From Lineus longissimus (Eukaryota > Nemertea > Pilidiophora > Heteronemertea > Lineidae), in NCBI RefSeq assembly GCF_910592395.1, contig NC_088308.1:2418001-2482000 (forward strand): a DNA stretch of 64,000 bases. The letters are read 5' to 3'. Numbering within the stretch: the first letter of the stretch is position 1; the number at the start of each line of letters is the position of its first letter. A program made the translations under genes and the position numbers. The notes beneath the pieces are model-generated. The model was given only the letters and a program-made list of their open reading frames with translations. It was not told the DNA's origin and ran no database searches. Positions 1 through 15,538 of this stretch are shown here, piece by piece.

Positions 1-3000
1 TTTTTATTTTTAAAGCTATTTCCAAACACGTCCGCACATGCTAATACCGGAGAGGCTTTATAGCCCATATCCGTGCTTGTTTGAAACGTGCAAGGATTGA
101 AATTTTGATTGACATTTAATAAAGATTGGACAAAATTTCCAATTTAAGAGCAACATACATAGACATGCACGGCCAATGACCTACAATGTACGATGCGAAT
201 ACATTTCTACACAAAATTTCTATTTCAACCACACAATTGACTTCGAGGATACCTGTACTTGGCGTACGGTATCTCCAAAGCTAGATCACCGACTGATAAT
301 TCCAGAGAACGTTTGTAAACGTTACTGATATGTTAGTATTTGATGTTATGGTATTTCTGATGACACAATTATTTGAACAACATGATTGCTCTAATCTGTG
401 CCGATCAAAACGCAATTTTGTAATTGATATAATATGGTCGTTTATAAGCAAAATGCCCTAGATACATAATTTGCATCTGGAAAGAAGACTCACCGTATTC
501 AAACAGTGGAATATGCACTTGGAATACATGGAATATCGTTCCTGCTGCAGAAAAACATATGAAATAATTAGGTCAGGAAAACTGGGTCATGACCTTGAGA
601 AATCGGTGTACCTGTTCTATCGGTTTGCCAAGTTTTGTAACGAAGCGATTCAGTCTATCAGGCGCGCGTAATAGTTGCAACTCACATTCGTTGGTAAAGA
701 CATGTAACATTGCTCCCGAATTGTGGCCCAGTTCACCATTCGATCTTATCAAAGAAAGAGCTGTAATATAGTATATAATATGTCAAATGTTTCGCTGATA
801 AAATAAGAATGCTAACATTCCAACTCTTACTGTATTTTTGCATTTATGATGACATGTCCACTAATGACAAAAAATGGAGTAACATGCATAAAAATATGCA
901 GGAAAAATACTACGTAACGTAATGTTATTTTAGGGCTAAACATCATGATTTACCTCGTGGAGGTAAAGAAATAAAGCAACATATGTATTCAGAGGTGGCA
1001 TCATTCCTCCTGAGAGTGATATTAATCGTCAACCAAAGATCTTGGGTTCTAACTCCGGTTTGACATTGGTGTTGCCAGCAGTGTAAGTGGGCCATCATAT
1101 AGAAATTTCGGTGTAATTGACCAATTTTCCTTTTCTGTTTTCTGTTTCACGAATCCAGCTGCATGATGGCTTTCGATGTCTGTCCAGCAGATTTTCTCCC
1201 GTCTTCACCTCACAAACTAAACCAATTTGGTTTTGTATGACTATTTGGTGTCCTGGAATGTACTTTGTTGAGTCTGTACATTTCATCACCACCTTAAACG
1301 AGTTACTTCCTTTGCGAAATTGGAGAAGCTGTGCACATTTTCAGGTGGTAACTGTTAGTTTCGTGTCCGATATATATTAACGTACATGAAGGTATATCCT
1401 TCAACGCTGATTGAGTCTGTAAACTGAAGTCAACTAATGGACCGACAAAAAGACATTGAAACAAAAGCAACTGCCATTATTCAAGTTAATTTAATAACAA
1501 AGGAACAGTTTTAAGCGGTTTTAGGGAGATTACTATATATTCCAACGCTACATCATCAATCTTTCTCATCACAGTTGCATTTATTAAAGGTAAATGAGAG
1601 AGTCTATTAAGGGGCGTTGAAGGATATTTAAGCTTGAGTGGTAAGGTTGTTATAGGCAAAGCTATAAGAAATCATGATTTGTTCTGTCTTACCTGAAAGT
1701 ATGCCTTCTTATCCGCGAACTATTCCTGTTCCCTTGGAGAACAGAACGTTTCCAAAAATGTTTCTAACAACGCAAAAGACAGTCTGGAAACTCGGGTCAT
1801 CGTCTCGGAAACTGTCATAACAATATTCCCAAAGCTCCTGACTTCACCACAAGTAAACTGTTGATATCAACTCCGATATCAATAACCTCCAATATGAACA
1901 GCTCTAACGTTTGCAGCTGCTTTTCAAGCTCCAACCGACTTGGCGAGAACGAGCGCAGCGCCTCGGTGCATCAGACGGCTGTATCTTCAAGGTACATGTA
2001 CGTCACCAGACATGATCGCGGATAGGACACGTTACGATTAAAAATACTGAATGGCATGATTTCAGTTTAATTTCAACAGTCGTAGTTGCATAAATGAATA
2101 CATCCATAATTCATTGCTTTTAAAGTGATCACGACATATTACTTGTTGCAGTTGTGGGTTTATTGCCACCAAGCGAATGTATGTCATCATTAAAGGAGAA
2201 ACTATAGGTAGCCGAGCTCCCCTGTCTCCAGCCAGGCGTACCCGGGGTATCACTTATTGTGAGCCATCATCTGTCACGGCAGACTCTGATGACACCCGGC
2301 CGGAAGTGTAAGGTAATCGCCGTCAACATACCATCATCAATCAGTCAATATCAAACCCTTGACAATGTGACAACGTCAGATTATGTTCCAGAACATGCAC
2401 AGTGCCGAGTTCATCAGCGTATTCTAGAGCTCACCGTATCCATATAGTTTCAGGCACCGTAAGGTGGGTAAGAGGCACTTCGATCGCTCCATCTTCATAT
2501 TGCAATGGGAGTGGTAAAGAGAGGGTTTCATCTTTTAGTGCAACAACGATTCTCACCCAGGCATATGCATTATGATGGAATATACAACTTCGGCGACATC
2601 CCCGCTGGAAGGGGTGTGGTGCAACTACTCCTTCTATGTCAAAATCATAAAATAATGGTCCTCGATTCCATTCACTTGGTAGAACGCGTAAAGAACGATT
2701 TACTTCCATTGATCTTACGACCAAAAGTGTTGCCAAGTCAAGTTGGCCAAGCAAATTGGTCAGTTGACTAGTCTAGTAAGCCATGTAGACCAAGGTAATC
2801 GATAGGTTGATAACTGTTTGGTCAGCTGACAAGTTTCCTAGTCAAAAAGGACATCGGTCGTGGACCAACGTAAAATTGGTCGAATTGGCCAACCTATCCG
2901 CAGTCATAACTTCTAGCATTTTGCTAGCATGTGGGGCGTCCTCATTCGAATTCGGTATCGGAACAGTGTACCTGTCGTATAGGATAGACAGTTTACCCAT

Positions 3001-3677
3001 ATGAACTCGTACTTCTTACAAGATTGATAGAAAAAGGCCGAAATTTATGAATGCCAAAACTGGCCTCTGTCCGCGGAATGAGTAAAACATACCACACGGG
3101 ATCTTTGGAGCAGCAAAAAATAAACGACCTTTTGTCTTTACTCTTGCGACATTTTATTTTATACAAAAATATATAACATCAGTTGCACGTACAGGCATTT
3201 ACTATCACAAGACGGATGATGTTTCAATAACTTGCTAGTGCATGCGTATAGAATAAATGGTTTCATGAAATGTATATAGGCGTCCTCGCAGCAATCACGT
3301 TTCGTACGACAAGTGTAAAAGCCAAAACGACGGTGTGAAAGATATGCGAGTAACCGTGGAGAAAGTCCGAATTTCCTCATTGTTTTCTTTGTCTGTAGTG
3401 TCAGTAGCTTTTTTCGTCAACAAACAACAGGATATAGGACTATTTTCCGGGGGGACTACAGTTTCTTCATCACCGGCAGGCCCAACAGTCCCATAGCTTC
3501 TCTATCGCACCCTTGTGGTGACTTGAACTTGCGAGAGCGCATGGTGCCCGTATGGCCTATCGGTTGAGCACGGCGCCCATGCAATTGAGATCGATCTTTC
3601 ATGAATTAGTGAATCTGAGGGGTGTAAGAAGTGTATAACACCCCTCTAAAATTCGTTAGAGGAAAGATTCGGGCGAG
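1..3677. other. Intergenic, no supported gene
   Basis: AT-rich non-coding DNA downstream of the actin gene. I see no exon with both splice sites, no RNA gene and no tandem array. The longest open frame (minus strand, 2754 to 2431) has no recognisable domain and is listed among the rejected items. A perfect 9-bp inverted repeat (GAGGGGTGT / ACACCCCTC, 12-nt loop) lies at 3617-3646, just past the likely actin cleavage site. Confidence 0.5.
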
Positions 3678-3683
3678 TTTATT
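3678..3683 (-). terminator. Probable actin polyadenylation signal (AATAAA)
   Basis: The minus strand reads AATAAA at 3683-3678, about 330 bases downstream of the actin stop codon at 4011. It is the first canonical signal after the stop. This would give a 3'UTR of roughly 350 nt, in the normal range for cytoplasmic actin mRNAs. Another AATAAA occurs further on near 3153-3158, so alternative ends are possible. Confidence 0.5.
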
Positions 3684-4010
3684 GTGGTCAGTAAACGGTA
3701 TATTCATTCGATTGGGCAACGTGATGAGTACTGTTTAACCTTGAAAGAGCTCCAGTTTATCTGTACGTCTAACGTCAATAAGATCCGCCTTAGAGCTCGC
3801 CTGAAGCGATTAACTAGTTTTACCCGAAGACGAGCAATCTTTACCTCCGCACATCGCAACAAATTTGTCGCTGGTGTTGCTTTAGATAAAAATGGCTGCA
3901 TTACTTCGATATGCATATCAAATGACGGTACTGTTTTCACATCAATCCTTCCCCGGCCCTTAGTGACCAGGATGACGTGCCCAAAGTTACTGAGTGCATA
4001 TTATGCGAGT

Positions 4011-7209
<3,199 letters not shown>

Positions 7210-7286
7210 TTATGAGAATGCAGACGATCGATGCTTGTGTGGAACGCTCAGCCTTACTAATGACACCGCCCATAGGCGAACAGTGG

Positions 7287-7293
7287 TTTTATG
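7287..7293 (-). promoter_or_regulatory. TATA-like box of the actin promoter
   Basis: The minus strand reads CATAAAA about 108 bases upstream of the actin ATG and 50-80 bases downstream of the paired CArG boxes. That predicts a start site near 7255-7262 and a 5'UTR of about 80 nt if there is no leader intron. A leader intron cannot be excluded. Confidence 0.4.
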
Positions 7294-7343
7294 TGTCGTA
7301 TGGATGATTTGTGGTGGAAGGTTCCAGCGACTCCGAAATTCTA

Positions 7344-7375
7344 CCATATAAGGACAAGTGTATTTCCATATATGG
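7344..7375. promoter_or_regulatory. Paired CArG boxes upstream of actin
   Basis: CCATATAAGG (7344-7353) and CCATATATGG (7366-7375) are both exact CC(A/T)6GG matches with centres 22 bp apart, about two helical turns. They lie 165-196 bases upstream of the actin ATG. This is the classic serum response factor arrangement of actin promoters, so I infer SRF-dependent transcription. Confidence 0.65.
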
Positions 7376-7690
7376 CAAGGCGTTCAATCTCATAGAGTCG
7401 GGAGTCAGTAGACCGTGTTGTATGTTTCTACGTATAGCCATCAGTAGGTGTTTAACACTGCATGGTGCATGCAAAGCTTTATCAGATATGAGCGGAAACG
7501 GGATGAAATGCGAGTCTAGTATTAAATATGCCAGAATTAATTCATATTAGTGAACAGCAGATTTGTGTAGACGTATGGATGTGAGAGTCAGGGTTTTATT
7601 AGGCTGTGCGTCTAGACGGATTTGCTAAGTATAGATGGTAAGCGCGTGGGCGAAGAACGATACGAGGAGACAGGTATAGAGCAGGATTCC

Positions 7691-8224
7691 GCGTATATGG
7701 CTGGCGCGAGTGGACAGAATTCAGAATTATGCCACGGCATAAATAGGAATTGTGGTGCACCATAAATCGACCAATCAAAACCTCGGATTTCGTGAATTAT
7801 GCCGCGGCATAAATAGGAATTGTGGACGGAAGTGTCATTTATGGAGGACGGAAGTAAATCAGAATTGTGGTGCACCATAAATCAACCAATCAAAACATCG
7901 GATCTCTAACATCCGGCGTCCATAAATAGCACTTCCGGCGTCCATATATCGCACTTCCGGCGTCCATAAATCGCACTTCCGTCCATAAATTCGGCTCTCT
8001 GATTGGCTGTCTGCTATTACGAATATAGTCGTGGGTCTAAAACGATTATAGTCGTGGGTTGATTCATTTATGTCGTGGTATAATTCAGATTTAATGGTCA
8101 CCATAATTCATGAAATGCGGGGTTCTGATTGGCTGTCTACTATTATGAATATAGTCGTGGTATAAATCTGATTTATCCCGACCCTTAATTCAGATATTTG
8201 TCCACTCCCGCCAGCCATATGCGT
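7691..8224. mobile_element. MITE-like element with terminal inverted repeats, about 534 bp
   Basis: The left end (ATATGGCTGGCGCGAGTGGACA, 7695-7716) is matched in inverted orientation by the right end (TGTCCACTCCCGCCAGCCATAT). The inside is built of short direct and inverted repeats, such as ACCATAAATCGACCAATCAA at about 7761 and again near 7872, an array of cataaatcgcacttccggcg units (7913-7985), and inverted copies reading GATTGGCTGTCT. There is no coding frame, so it is non-autonomous. The target-site duplication is not clear (GCGTA flanks are possible). I cannot name the superfamily. Confidence 0.55.
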
Positions 8225-10337
8225 AGGCGCTGGTGGCGCTGGGTGGCAAGAGTAAAAGATACCATTTACGTTATTGGTTGTTAAGGCTATAAAATTCGAC
8301 AGATTTTGGCAGATTTCAATGTGTGGAACGATATCAGCAGGTTTGACAGATGATATCAATCAGTGTTAATATGGGGGTGCCACTCCAATGATTTTGGAGT
8401 CTTGTCAGATTCTGCAGATGAAGTCATGCCTGGCAGTTAGAACTCACCTGCAGGTATTGATTTCGCCACTTCTGGCGCATCAGGTTGTTCGAAGGAATTT
8501 GAATGTAGGCCTACTTTAATGATATAGGAGTCGGAGCGAAAAACCCTGAATATTAAGATGACCGTGCATGCCCCTATTAGATCTGACTTTTATCAGCCCA
8601 GAAGTTTTAAACAGACAGTGCACCAACTGGACCAACAATTATGTAAGCTTTTGCTTTGCGTGTTGCAAGCAGTGCGATTCTCTTCCCTTACAAGCTTACT
8701 AATTTAGCGTCATCAGCTAAAATGTTTCATCGCGTTCATTTCTTGTAGTCTACACTGTACAAAAAGGACAAAAAGTTCGACTGCGATGGGTGTGAACCAG
8801 AAAGCATGAGAAACAACGCCCTTGATTGCCGATCGATATAATGATGGTTCAAATTGTCTCTTTGTAAAAACAAGTGATATCCATTGTCTGATTCTGGTGT
8901 AAAATACCTTGACGCGAAAGTCGACGCGTCGCCATGCATTATTCTTGAGAGTCAGTGTGCACTATGGGCTTATAACGTGTGCGAGGGGAGGAGCATTTAT
9001 ACGACTGACTCTAGTATTCGAGAATGCTTTTATCCGGGGTAAAAAAATATCATTGATCGCATAAATAAAGCGACAGGGGCATCAAAAGGAAAAATACTTA
9101 TAACCTCAATAGGTTTACAAACATAATCAATGGGCTGCTGACATTTCCACGTGGTTGGGTGTGGTTTTGATTTTTGAACAACATTTTTCAACACGACGGC
9201 GGACAAACAGTGAGACTAGTACTAAACATGATATAAGGCAGTTTGAAGTAGCCGACGCTTACAATTTGATTGCACGAGTGGACTATTCGGTTTGTCAAAG
9301 AATCCCCCTTCGGATTGATTAATTTAGGCAGCTACCTGTATTGAAAATTTGCCATGAGCCTTGTCGGTCAGTTCTTTCGTATTGATGTGAGACTCCTATA
9401 TAAAGACCTAATGCTAAATTCCACTCAACATGGGTGCTCTCTCGTGGAGTAGCACATGGGAGTAGCCACGGCACCTGACTGGGTTTACAGCATCGGGGTC
9501 AGTTCAGCAGTTGCGATTCCAAGTCGTGTTAAAAATGCAAGCAGTTACGTATAATCGCTCTAAGCTGGGTTCTATCGTATCGTAGTTGTATCCGAGATCA
9601 CAAGTTCCTTTTAACCACCCGTGTCCGTGTAGTAGGTCAAATGGTCTCACTAGCCAGTGGTGATCAGGTCGGGATTGTAGTTCTTAAATCTCGGGCGATT
9701 ACCATGGATACAGATGGGCCTACTCTATCTCTATTGGTACTTGTTCAAATGTAAATGTCCGAGGTATTTTGTGAAGGGGTAGCTCTGATGATTATTTGAG
9801 GAACCCAGCTTCTTCTGTGCACTTACGCGGTGAGCAGGCCCTGCATGCTATTTATAGCTCAACAGGAAGTTGACGGAGACTGGTTCCTGTGACATTGCAC
9901 ATGTTCTCAAAGTAAAAAGTTCGAGGGCAAAAAACTCAAACAAAAGCCGCAACGACGCCCTGTTTTTATATAAAAGATTGAAAAAGTTGACAGTTGGCTT
10001 TCTAAAGGTGATTAGTAGATGTGTATGAAATTTTTTTTTCACCATCCTTGATAATCTTGAAGTTATAAGGCATAAAGGTGAAATTTTTCAAATTAGCGTT
10101 AACATACAGGGTACCTCATGCATTGTGTTGCATCAGTCTATGCATGACTGTATGTCTAGACGACGTTGAAACTAGGCCAGATGTATTCTAGAAGTGACAA
10201 GCTATTCAGAAATGTATAGGTTTGTGTGAGAGTAAGGTACTGCCAAGTCTACAGCCGCTGGAACTGGGGTATGCATGAAATGACGTCGCGTCATTTTTGG
10301 AGGCAGGTATGCTTGGCCTCCGCACTGGCTAGTGAGA
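8225..10337. other. Intergenic DNA between actin and the kinase gene
   Basis: No exon with coding character was found on either strand. A consensus TATA box (CTATATAAAG, 9396-9405) is followed about 26 bases later by an ATG that opens only an 11-codon frame, so no gene is attached to it. A near-palindromic TGACGTCGCGTCA (CRE-like) lies near 10280, upstream of the kinase promoter motifs. Confidence 0.4.
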
Positions 10338-10432
10338 CCAATGGGTTTCCCTTTTTAGATGGCAACTTTTGGCCAATCAAAAACGTTGACATTTGGCGCG
10401 AGTGATGTCAGATGACGCTCAAAATTTGGCGC
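10338..10432 (+). promoter_or_regulatory. Kinase gene promoter: CCAAT boxes and two E2F-type sites
   Basis: Two identical TTTGGCGC motifs (10392-10399 and 10425-10432) match the E2F consensus TTTSGCGC. They are preceded by CCAAT boxes at 10338-10342 and 10373-10377. There is no TATA box. This set is typical of genes expressed at the G1/S transition, including nucleotide-synthesis genes. The motifs sit 124-218 bases before the ATG at 10556, so transcription probably starts between about 10440 and 10540. Binding is inferred from sequence only. Confidence 0.55.
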
Positions 10433-10555
10433 AGTATTCAATCGGTTGGAGCATTATTTGGAAAGAGCTTGAGCTTTGTAGATCGAGAAGTTTTACCGGG
10501 ATTACTGATTTTTAGTTTATTTCTTATATATTCGCACCATTTTAACATTACCAAG

Positions 10556-13500
10556 ATGATCGGAATCTGTAGCGACCGCAAATGGGATGATGCTGGTAAG
10601 ATATCGATTTATATTTTTGAAATCGGCGCCTGTTTGTGTCAAGACTGTTTATTCGTTGTTTTGTGGAGGCGACGAAGAAGAAGCGCCATGTTCAGAATTT
10701 AATAGCAAGCTCAGCTCGATTTTGCTGTTATTTGAATGAATTTCTCAAGCGTTCATGTCGTTGTTTCGGAGAGCATGTATGAATCTTACAGGGGCTTCAG
10801 AGTTTGTCGGGAGTCGATATTTTCCAGGTAGGCTCACGAAAACTAACGTTGTATGAAGCCACACCGCGCGCCACACTGTGTGGTTTATGTTATGCATGTA
10901 TGGTGCAGCTCCCAGCTACATTACACTTACAGTACTGAGTACACTACATACATACATGGAAGCATGTGTACATGGAGATCATGAGATGGTATTAAGGCAA
11001 GCTACCAAGTGAGTGATGGAGAACGACAGAGCCTGAAAGCTCAACCTGGGCGAGTGGGCCCATGTAGGCCTAGGCCTATGTACTACTACTAGTACTAGGC
11101 TAGGCTACATCCCAAATTTTCAAGGCAACACTCGGGGGCTTCTTTCAATCATTCAATATCTTTAGACTTGCATGCTTATTTTTCAGATTGTCTCGCATTG
11201 CTACGACAAATCACAAAGCCACGCCAGTCAAAGTTCACAGTAAGTTTAGTAATAGTACATGATGACTAATGTAATGAGTATAAATGTTCACCCCACACCG
11301 TACCACTGGCACTGACGGAAAAACCATTGCGGTGTCATGTGATTGTTAAAGTAGTGAAGGCTATTTCTGATTACGCCAGTCAATATGAAATATATACAAT
11401 TCTTTCTGTGATGAGCTGGGTGTCCTTTCTCATGTTCATGCAACAACCACTAGTATCAGAAATTTCACTTGCAGTAATCACTGACTCAATATTTCCAGGT
11501 TTCAGTTGAGGGCAATATCGGTAGTGGCAAGTCAACCCTTCTCAAGTACTTCAAAGACTCGCCTTTTGTAGAGGCAATACAGGAACCTGTTGATCAGTGG
11601 ACCAACTTGAAAGGTCACAATGCCTTGGAGCTGCTTTACAAAGATACTGCCAGGTGGACATTCTCTTTCAACAACTACGCTCAGTTGACAAGGTTGAAGA
11701 TGCATCTGAAGAAGACGGTGAGCATCAAAATCAAAATACAAAGTGCCCGTTCAGTTGGTGTTTCAGTCTCAGTCAAAGAATGTGGCATTCTGTTTCCGAC
11801 AAGAACCTAAACTGATGGAATTTACTACATGTATTGTAGCTCAACAGTCATTACAAACACAATGTACAATTTTCCCACAGAATAATCAAGATGATACATG
11901 TATATGTGCACTAGTCTAAGGTGAAAAACTGTCTTTATCAATATACCGTATTTTCCGGCGTATGACCCGCGGCTTTTTGCCCTCAAACAGGCCCAAAAAG
12001 TGGGGGTGCGGGTAATACAAAGTTGCGGGTCTTGCGTGGATTCTGAGAGGGATAAGCCCCAACCCCAAAGAAAAAAAAGGGGACCAAACTGGTTACTTGA
12101 TAAGGATTTATGTCCATCGTTTTTGCATTGTTTTCAACCAATATTTCCGCCATGATCGCATAGTTTGTGATGTCTCCGCTAGGGAAAACAGTCTTATTTG
12201 GGGCATCTCATAAGCGATGTTGTGGTAGGTATACTGGTATAATGTCATAATGTTTTGTTATAGGGCATAATCTGTACATTTTTCAGACATGTCTTTTTCA
12301 GACTCCACTTGGTGAAGGTATGGTCGTCGTACACATCATAATATAAACGCCGATTCTTTTTCTATTTTCCTACCAATGCATAATATTGAGTTTTGAGACG
12401 GCCCTTCACTTCAAAACAAGTTACGGCCATGCTGGAATTGATCCACTTTGGTTAACAATTAGAAAAAACATGGCGGTTCTAGGATGTCAACATCAATGAA
12501 TGGCTTACTATTTTTGGAGAATGCGGGTCTTGGAGCAGTGCGGGTCATAATCAGGTGCGGGTCTTGCGTGGCTTTAGGTAATGGTCAAAGGGGGTGCGGG
12601 TCATAGGGCAGTGCGGGGGATAATCCGGAAAATACGGTAACTCCCATTGAAAACAGAATTAGTAAAATATTGTAAGAGACTTACTTATATTTTCATTGTT
12701 ATTTGCAGAGGAAGAGTGTGAAGATGTTAGAACGCTCTCTCTACAGCACAAGACATGTGTTCGTTGAAAACAACTACAGATCGTAAGTAACCTTGTTACA
12801 CTGTTTACACAATACAATGTATCTTTCAAACCTCGATGTTGTACTGGTTGTCTCACTGCGCACTGCGCACTGCTTGTCACTTACAAGGAGGATTGATTGC
12901 AACTTGCATAAGAAGCTAAACAGCATTGTTGTCATTCATCTCGCACACTTTAGTATCAATCATCTAAGCACAGTTCAACTGTACCAGGGACGAAAGCAAC
13001 AACCAGAACTCAAGGGAACCACGGGCCCAAATAATGACCCTTGTTGTGTGTGTGACGCCATATCATCACTCATATCTGCTGTCCTTTATTTTTCAGTGGT
13101 TGCATCACAGGACTTGAGTATTCTGTCCTCTCAGAATGGTATGAATGGATCATTGCTAACCAGGATGTGAAAGTGGACCTTTTTGGTAAGAACTTTACAA
13201 AAAACAAACTCCTAAAGTTATACTTATAGAAATACTCTTATGTGCCCTTGATGACTGTAATTGTAATTCTTTAATGAGTTTTCAAATTGGGGGATGAATT
13301 ACATGTACATGTTTTTCCATTAGTGGTTTAGTTGCATAATTTGTGTGATTGCTACCACTACCATTTTGCCAGGATTGATGAAGAATCCTTGTTTTTGGGT
13401 TGAAGCTATTTCGATTACTCAACCCACTTGTCCATTCTTCACCAGCCTTTTACATGTACCTGAGAATCCCTCTGTTTCTTTTAGTATACTTGAAAGCTGA

Positions 13501-13880
13501 TCCAGAGACGTGTTATGAAAGAATAAAACAACGAGCTCGGAAAGAAGAATCAACAGTACCCTTGTCGTTTATCAAGGAATTACACGACCTCCATGAGAAA
13601 TGGTTGATAGAACAGTCACTTGGAAAACTGCCAGCGCCTGTCTTAGTGAGTACTTTCAGTGTTAACAACTATTATCAGGCATCAAAGTCATGATTTGGAG
13701 ACAAGAACATAATTCAGACCACCACTGGGCATATTTGAACAGAGTTGTGTCTTTCCACTGTTCTTCTTAAACCTGACCTCCCACTCTTTTTTCCAGGTGT
13801 TAGATGCAAATATCGAAATGCCAAAGATGACCGATGTTTACGAGACGCATAAACGTGAGATCTTATGTGGATACTGCTAG
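10556..13880 (+). CDS. TK2-like: Deoxynucleoside kinase, TK2/dNK group, seven exons, 239 aa
   Basis: Phosphorylates deoxynucleosides with ATP in the salvage of DNA precursors. Exons: 10556-10595, 11187-11239, 11499-11717, 12709-12782, 13097-13185, 13485-13645, 13797-13880. All have GT-AG borders and matching phases, and the total is 720 nt. Landmarks: P-loop GNIGSGKS (residues 36-43), catalytic Glu in EPVDQW (60-65), ERS motif (112-114) with the usual Arg, and the Arg-rich LID in RIKQRARKEES. The stretch VLSEWYEWI and the WLIEQ...PVLVLDA region match TK2 and insect dNK better than dCK. The substrate pocket is odd: where insect dNK has Gln81, Val84 and Met88, this protein has Asn89, Ala92 and Arg96. 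Start: an upstream in-frame ATG at 10412 lies between the two E2F sites, so I prefer 10556. If the upstream ATG is used, its basic N-terminus could act as a mitochondrial presequence. Intron 3 holds a TIR element. Confidence 0.9.
11946..12637. mobile_element. Non-autonomous TIR element with TA flanks, 692 bp
   Basis: The ends are perfect 13-bp inverted repeats, CCGTATTTTCCGG and CCGGAAAATACGG, each flanked by TA, the target duplication of the Tc1/mariner/pogo superfamily. The interior is stop-rich and has a repeated motif, GCGGGTCTTGCGTGG, near both ends. It lies wholly within intron 3 of the kinase gene, well away from the splice sites. There is no transposase frame, so movement would have needed an autonomous relative. 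Confidence 0.75.
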
Positions 13881-14704
13881 CAATCTCAACTCTAGTCTTG
13901 ACTCGGGGATCACCAAGAGCATTTGTTATTTAAAGGACTTGTGCAAATACTTTTAAAGAAACATTCAATGTAGACATCCTTCTTAGTTTGTGCCCTTAAA
14001 GGATGGAAATGAAACTACTCGTGTACAGAGGCCAGATTTGTTTGGTCACAGCATTTATTTTAAATTTTTGTCATAATATTTGAGAGAAAACCAGACACTT
14101 CTTCAGATGAATGTACATATTGAAAACGTGCTGAAGGAGCTGGGTTGCTCTGAACCATTTTGTATTCCATAGTTCAAGTAGAAGCTTCTGTAGACCTTCT
14201 GGTGCGCCTACATCAAAAAGGTGTTGGCAAAATTAACAATTTTACGGAAGTTGTATCCTAAACTTTCACAATTGATTTACTATCGATCTATATGGGGCAG
14301 TGGCCTTTTACTTTTACTTCACTAGATTAGATCAAAGTGTTTTTAACGATACCTGAGGTGTTATTTTATGCATGTTTGTACACTCTTGATGGCGAAAATT
14401 ATTTGTAAATGAGGACAAAGAGGAGACTTTTATCTCAGTTTGAAGGTACCCGTATACAACTGGTAGGTTACTTTTAGTGGTGTAGCCATCTGATCAAGGA
14501 AAGGAACGATCTTGTATTGTAAGCAGAGGCTGCTGTGACAGCCTGAGTACAGTGTAGTAGTGGCTTGTTCACTCGATATCCTAGCATTGTTAGAATGATT
14601 ATGGTACTGTTGGAGGACCAAGCAGTTGTTTGATTGATACCCAGTTGGTAATGTATATATTTATGTGTATTATGTAAATATTTTTATAAGGAAATGAACA
14701 TAAA

Positions 14705-14711
14705 AATAAAT
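14705..14711 (+). terminator. Possible kinase-gene polyadenylation signal
   Basis: AATAAA-type sequence (aaaaataaataa) about 825 bases after the kinase stop codon, before the convergent FAM227 3' end. The region from 13881 to here is non-coding and is best read as 3'UTR. Signal choice is uncertain. Confidence 0.35.
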
Positions 14712-15538
14712 AATTTATGATACAAATACATGTACTTGTCTTTGCTGTTTGTGTATTATGCTGGCATGTCTTGATGTGTTGTGATGTGGGGATATGAATG
14801 TAGGACTGATGAATGGATACATTTGACATCGTCTGTATTGCTGCTAGGAACACCAGTCCACATGCTATGAGACACCTCGTGCCTGAGAAGACGTCTGGCC
14901 AGTTGCCACCCTTACAATCTACACCCTTACAAACTGCCTGTGTGGAAGACAAGGACAGCCTGACCTGAGACAACTGCCTTTGTTAGTCGAGGCGGCTTTT
15001 ACACATGTCGAATGGAAGCATCTCGATCCAATCACACAATGCAGTTGTCTTCACCAGCGTATTTAATGTAGCACAAAACCATCCTTGGTAGGATGCATTC
15101 ATAATGTTATCAACGGTCTGCTTCTGCTATAAGGATAGTTTTGGTCGGCACCTGGCCGGGAAAGGGCGATCACATCATCTGCACTGTGATCAGTTCTTCG
15201 ATGTTATGGTAGATACGCTAGCTAGTGCTGGCTTCCAATTACCTGGACTTGTCATTGATGTTGAGACCGAGCGGTGACAAAGTGCGCAATCGATTGATCC
15301 ATGTTGACGCTTTAGAGAGTCAAATGTTCTTTGAGTTATCCACATCTGGGGCGGCATGGATGAATGAAGTCCATGCCTGGAATGCTTCCACTCCATGCAC
15401 TCCACTTGATTCTGAAACATTCTCTCAGATGTTGGGCTTGTCAGGAAAAGGAGCCCTATCAAGGCACCCTTACATATATGTATTCAACAGAAAGCCATGA
15501 TCAAGACAAAGTTCTGCTTCAAAAGTCTCAACAAAATA

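Noticed and set aside
2431-2754. 107-codon minus-strand frame with WNRGPLFYDFDIEGVV
   Set aside because: Reads somewhat protein-like but has no recognised domain, partner exon or start context. Left unannotated.
10412-10555. Upstream in-frame extension of the deoxynucleoside kinase
   Set aside because: Its ATG lies between two E2F sites that should be upstream of transcription. Kept only as an alternative start.
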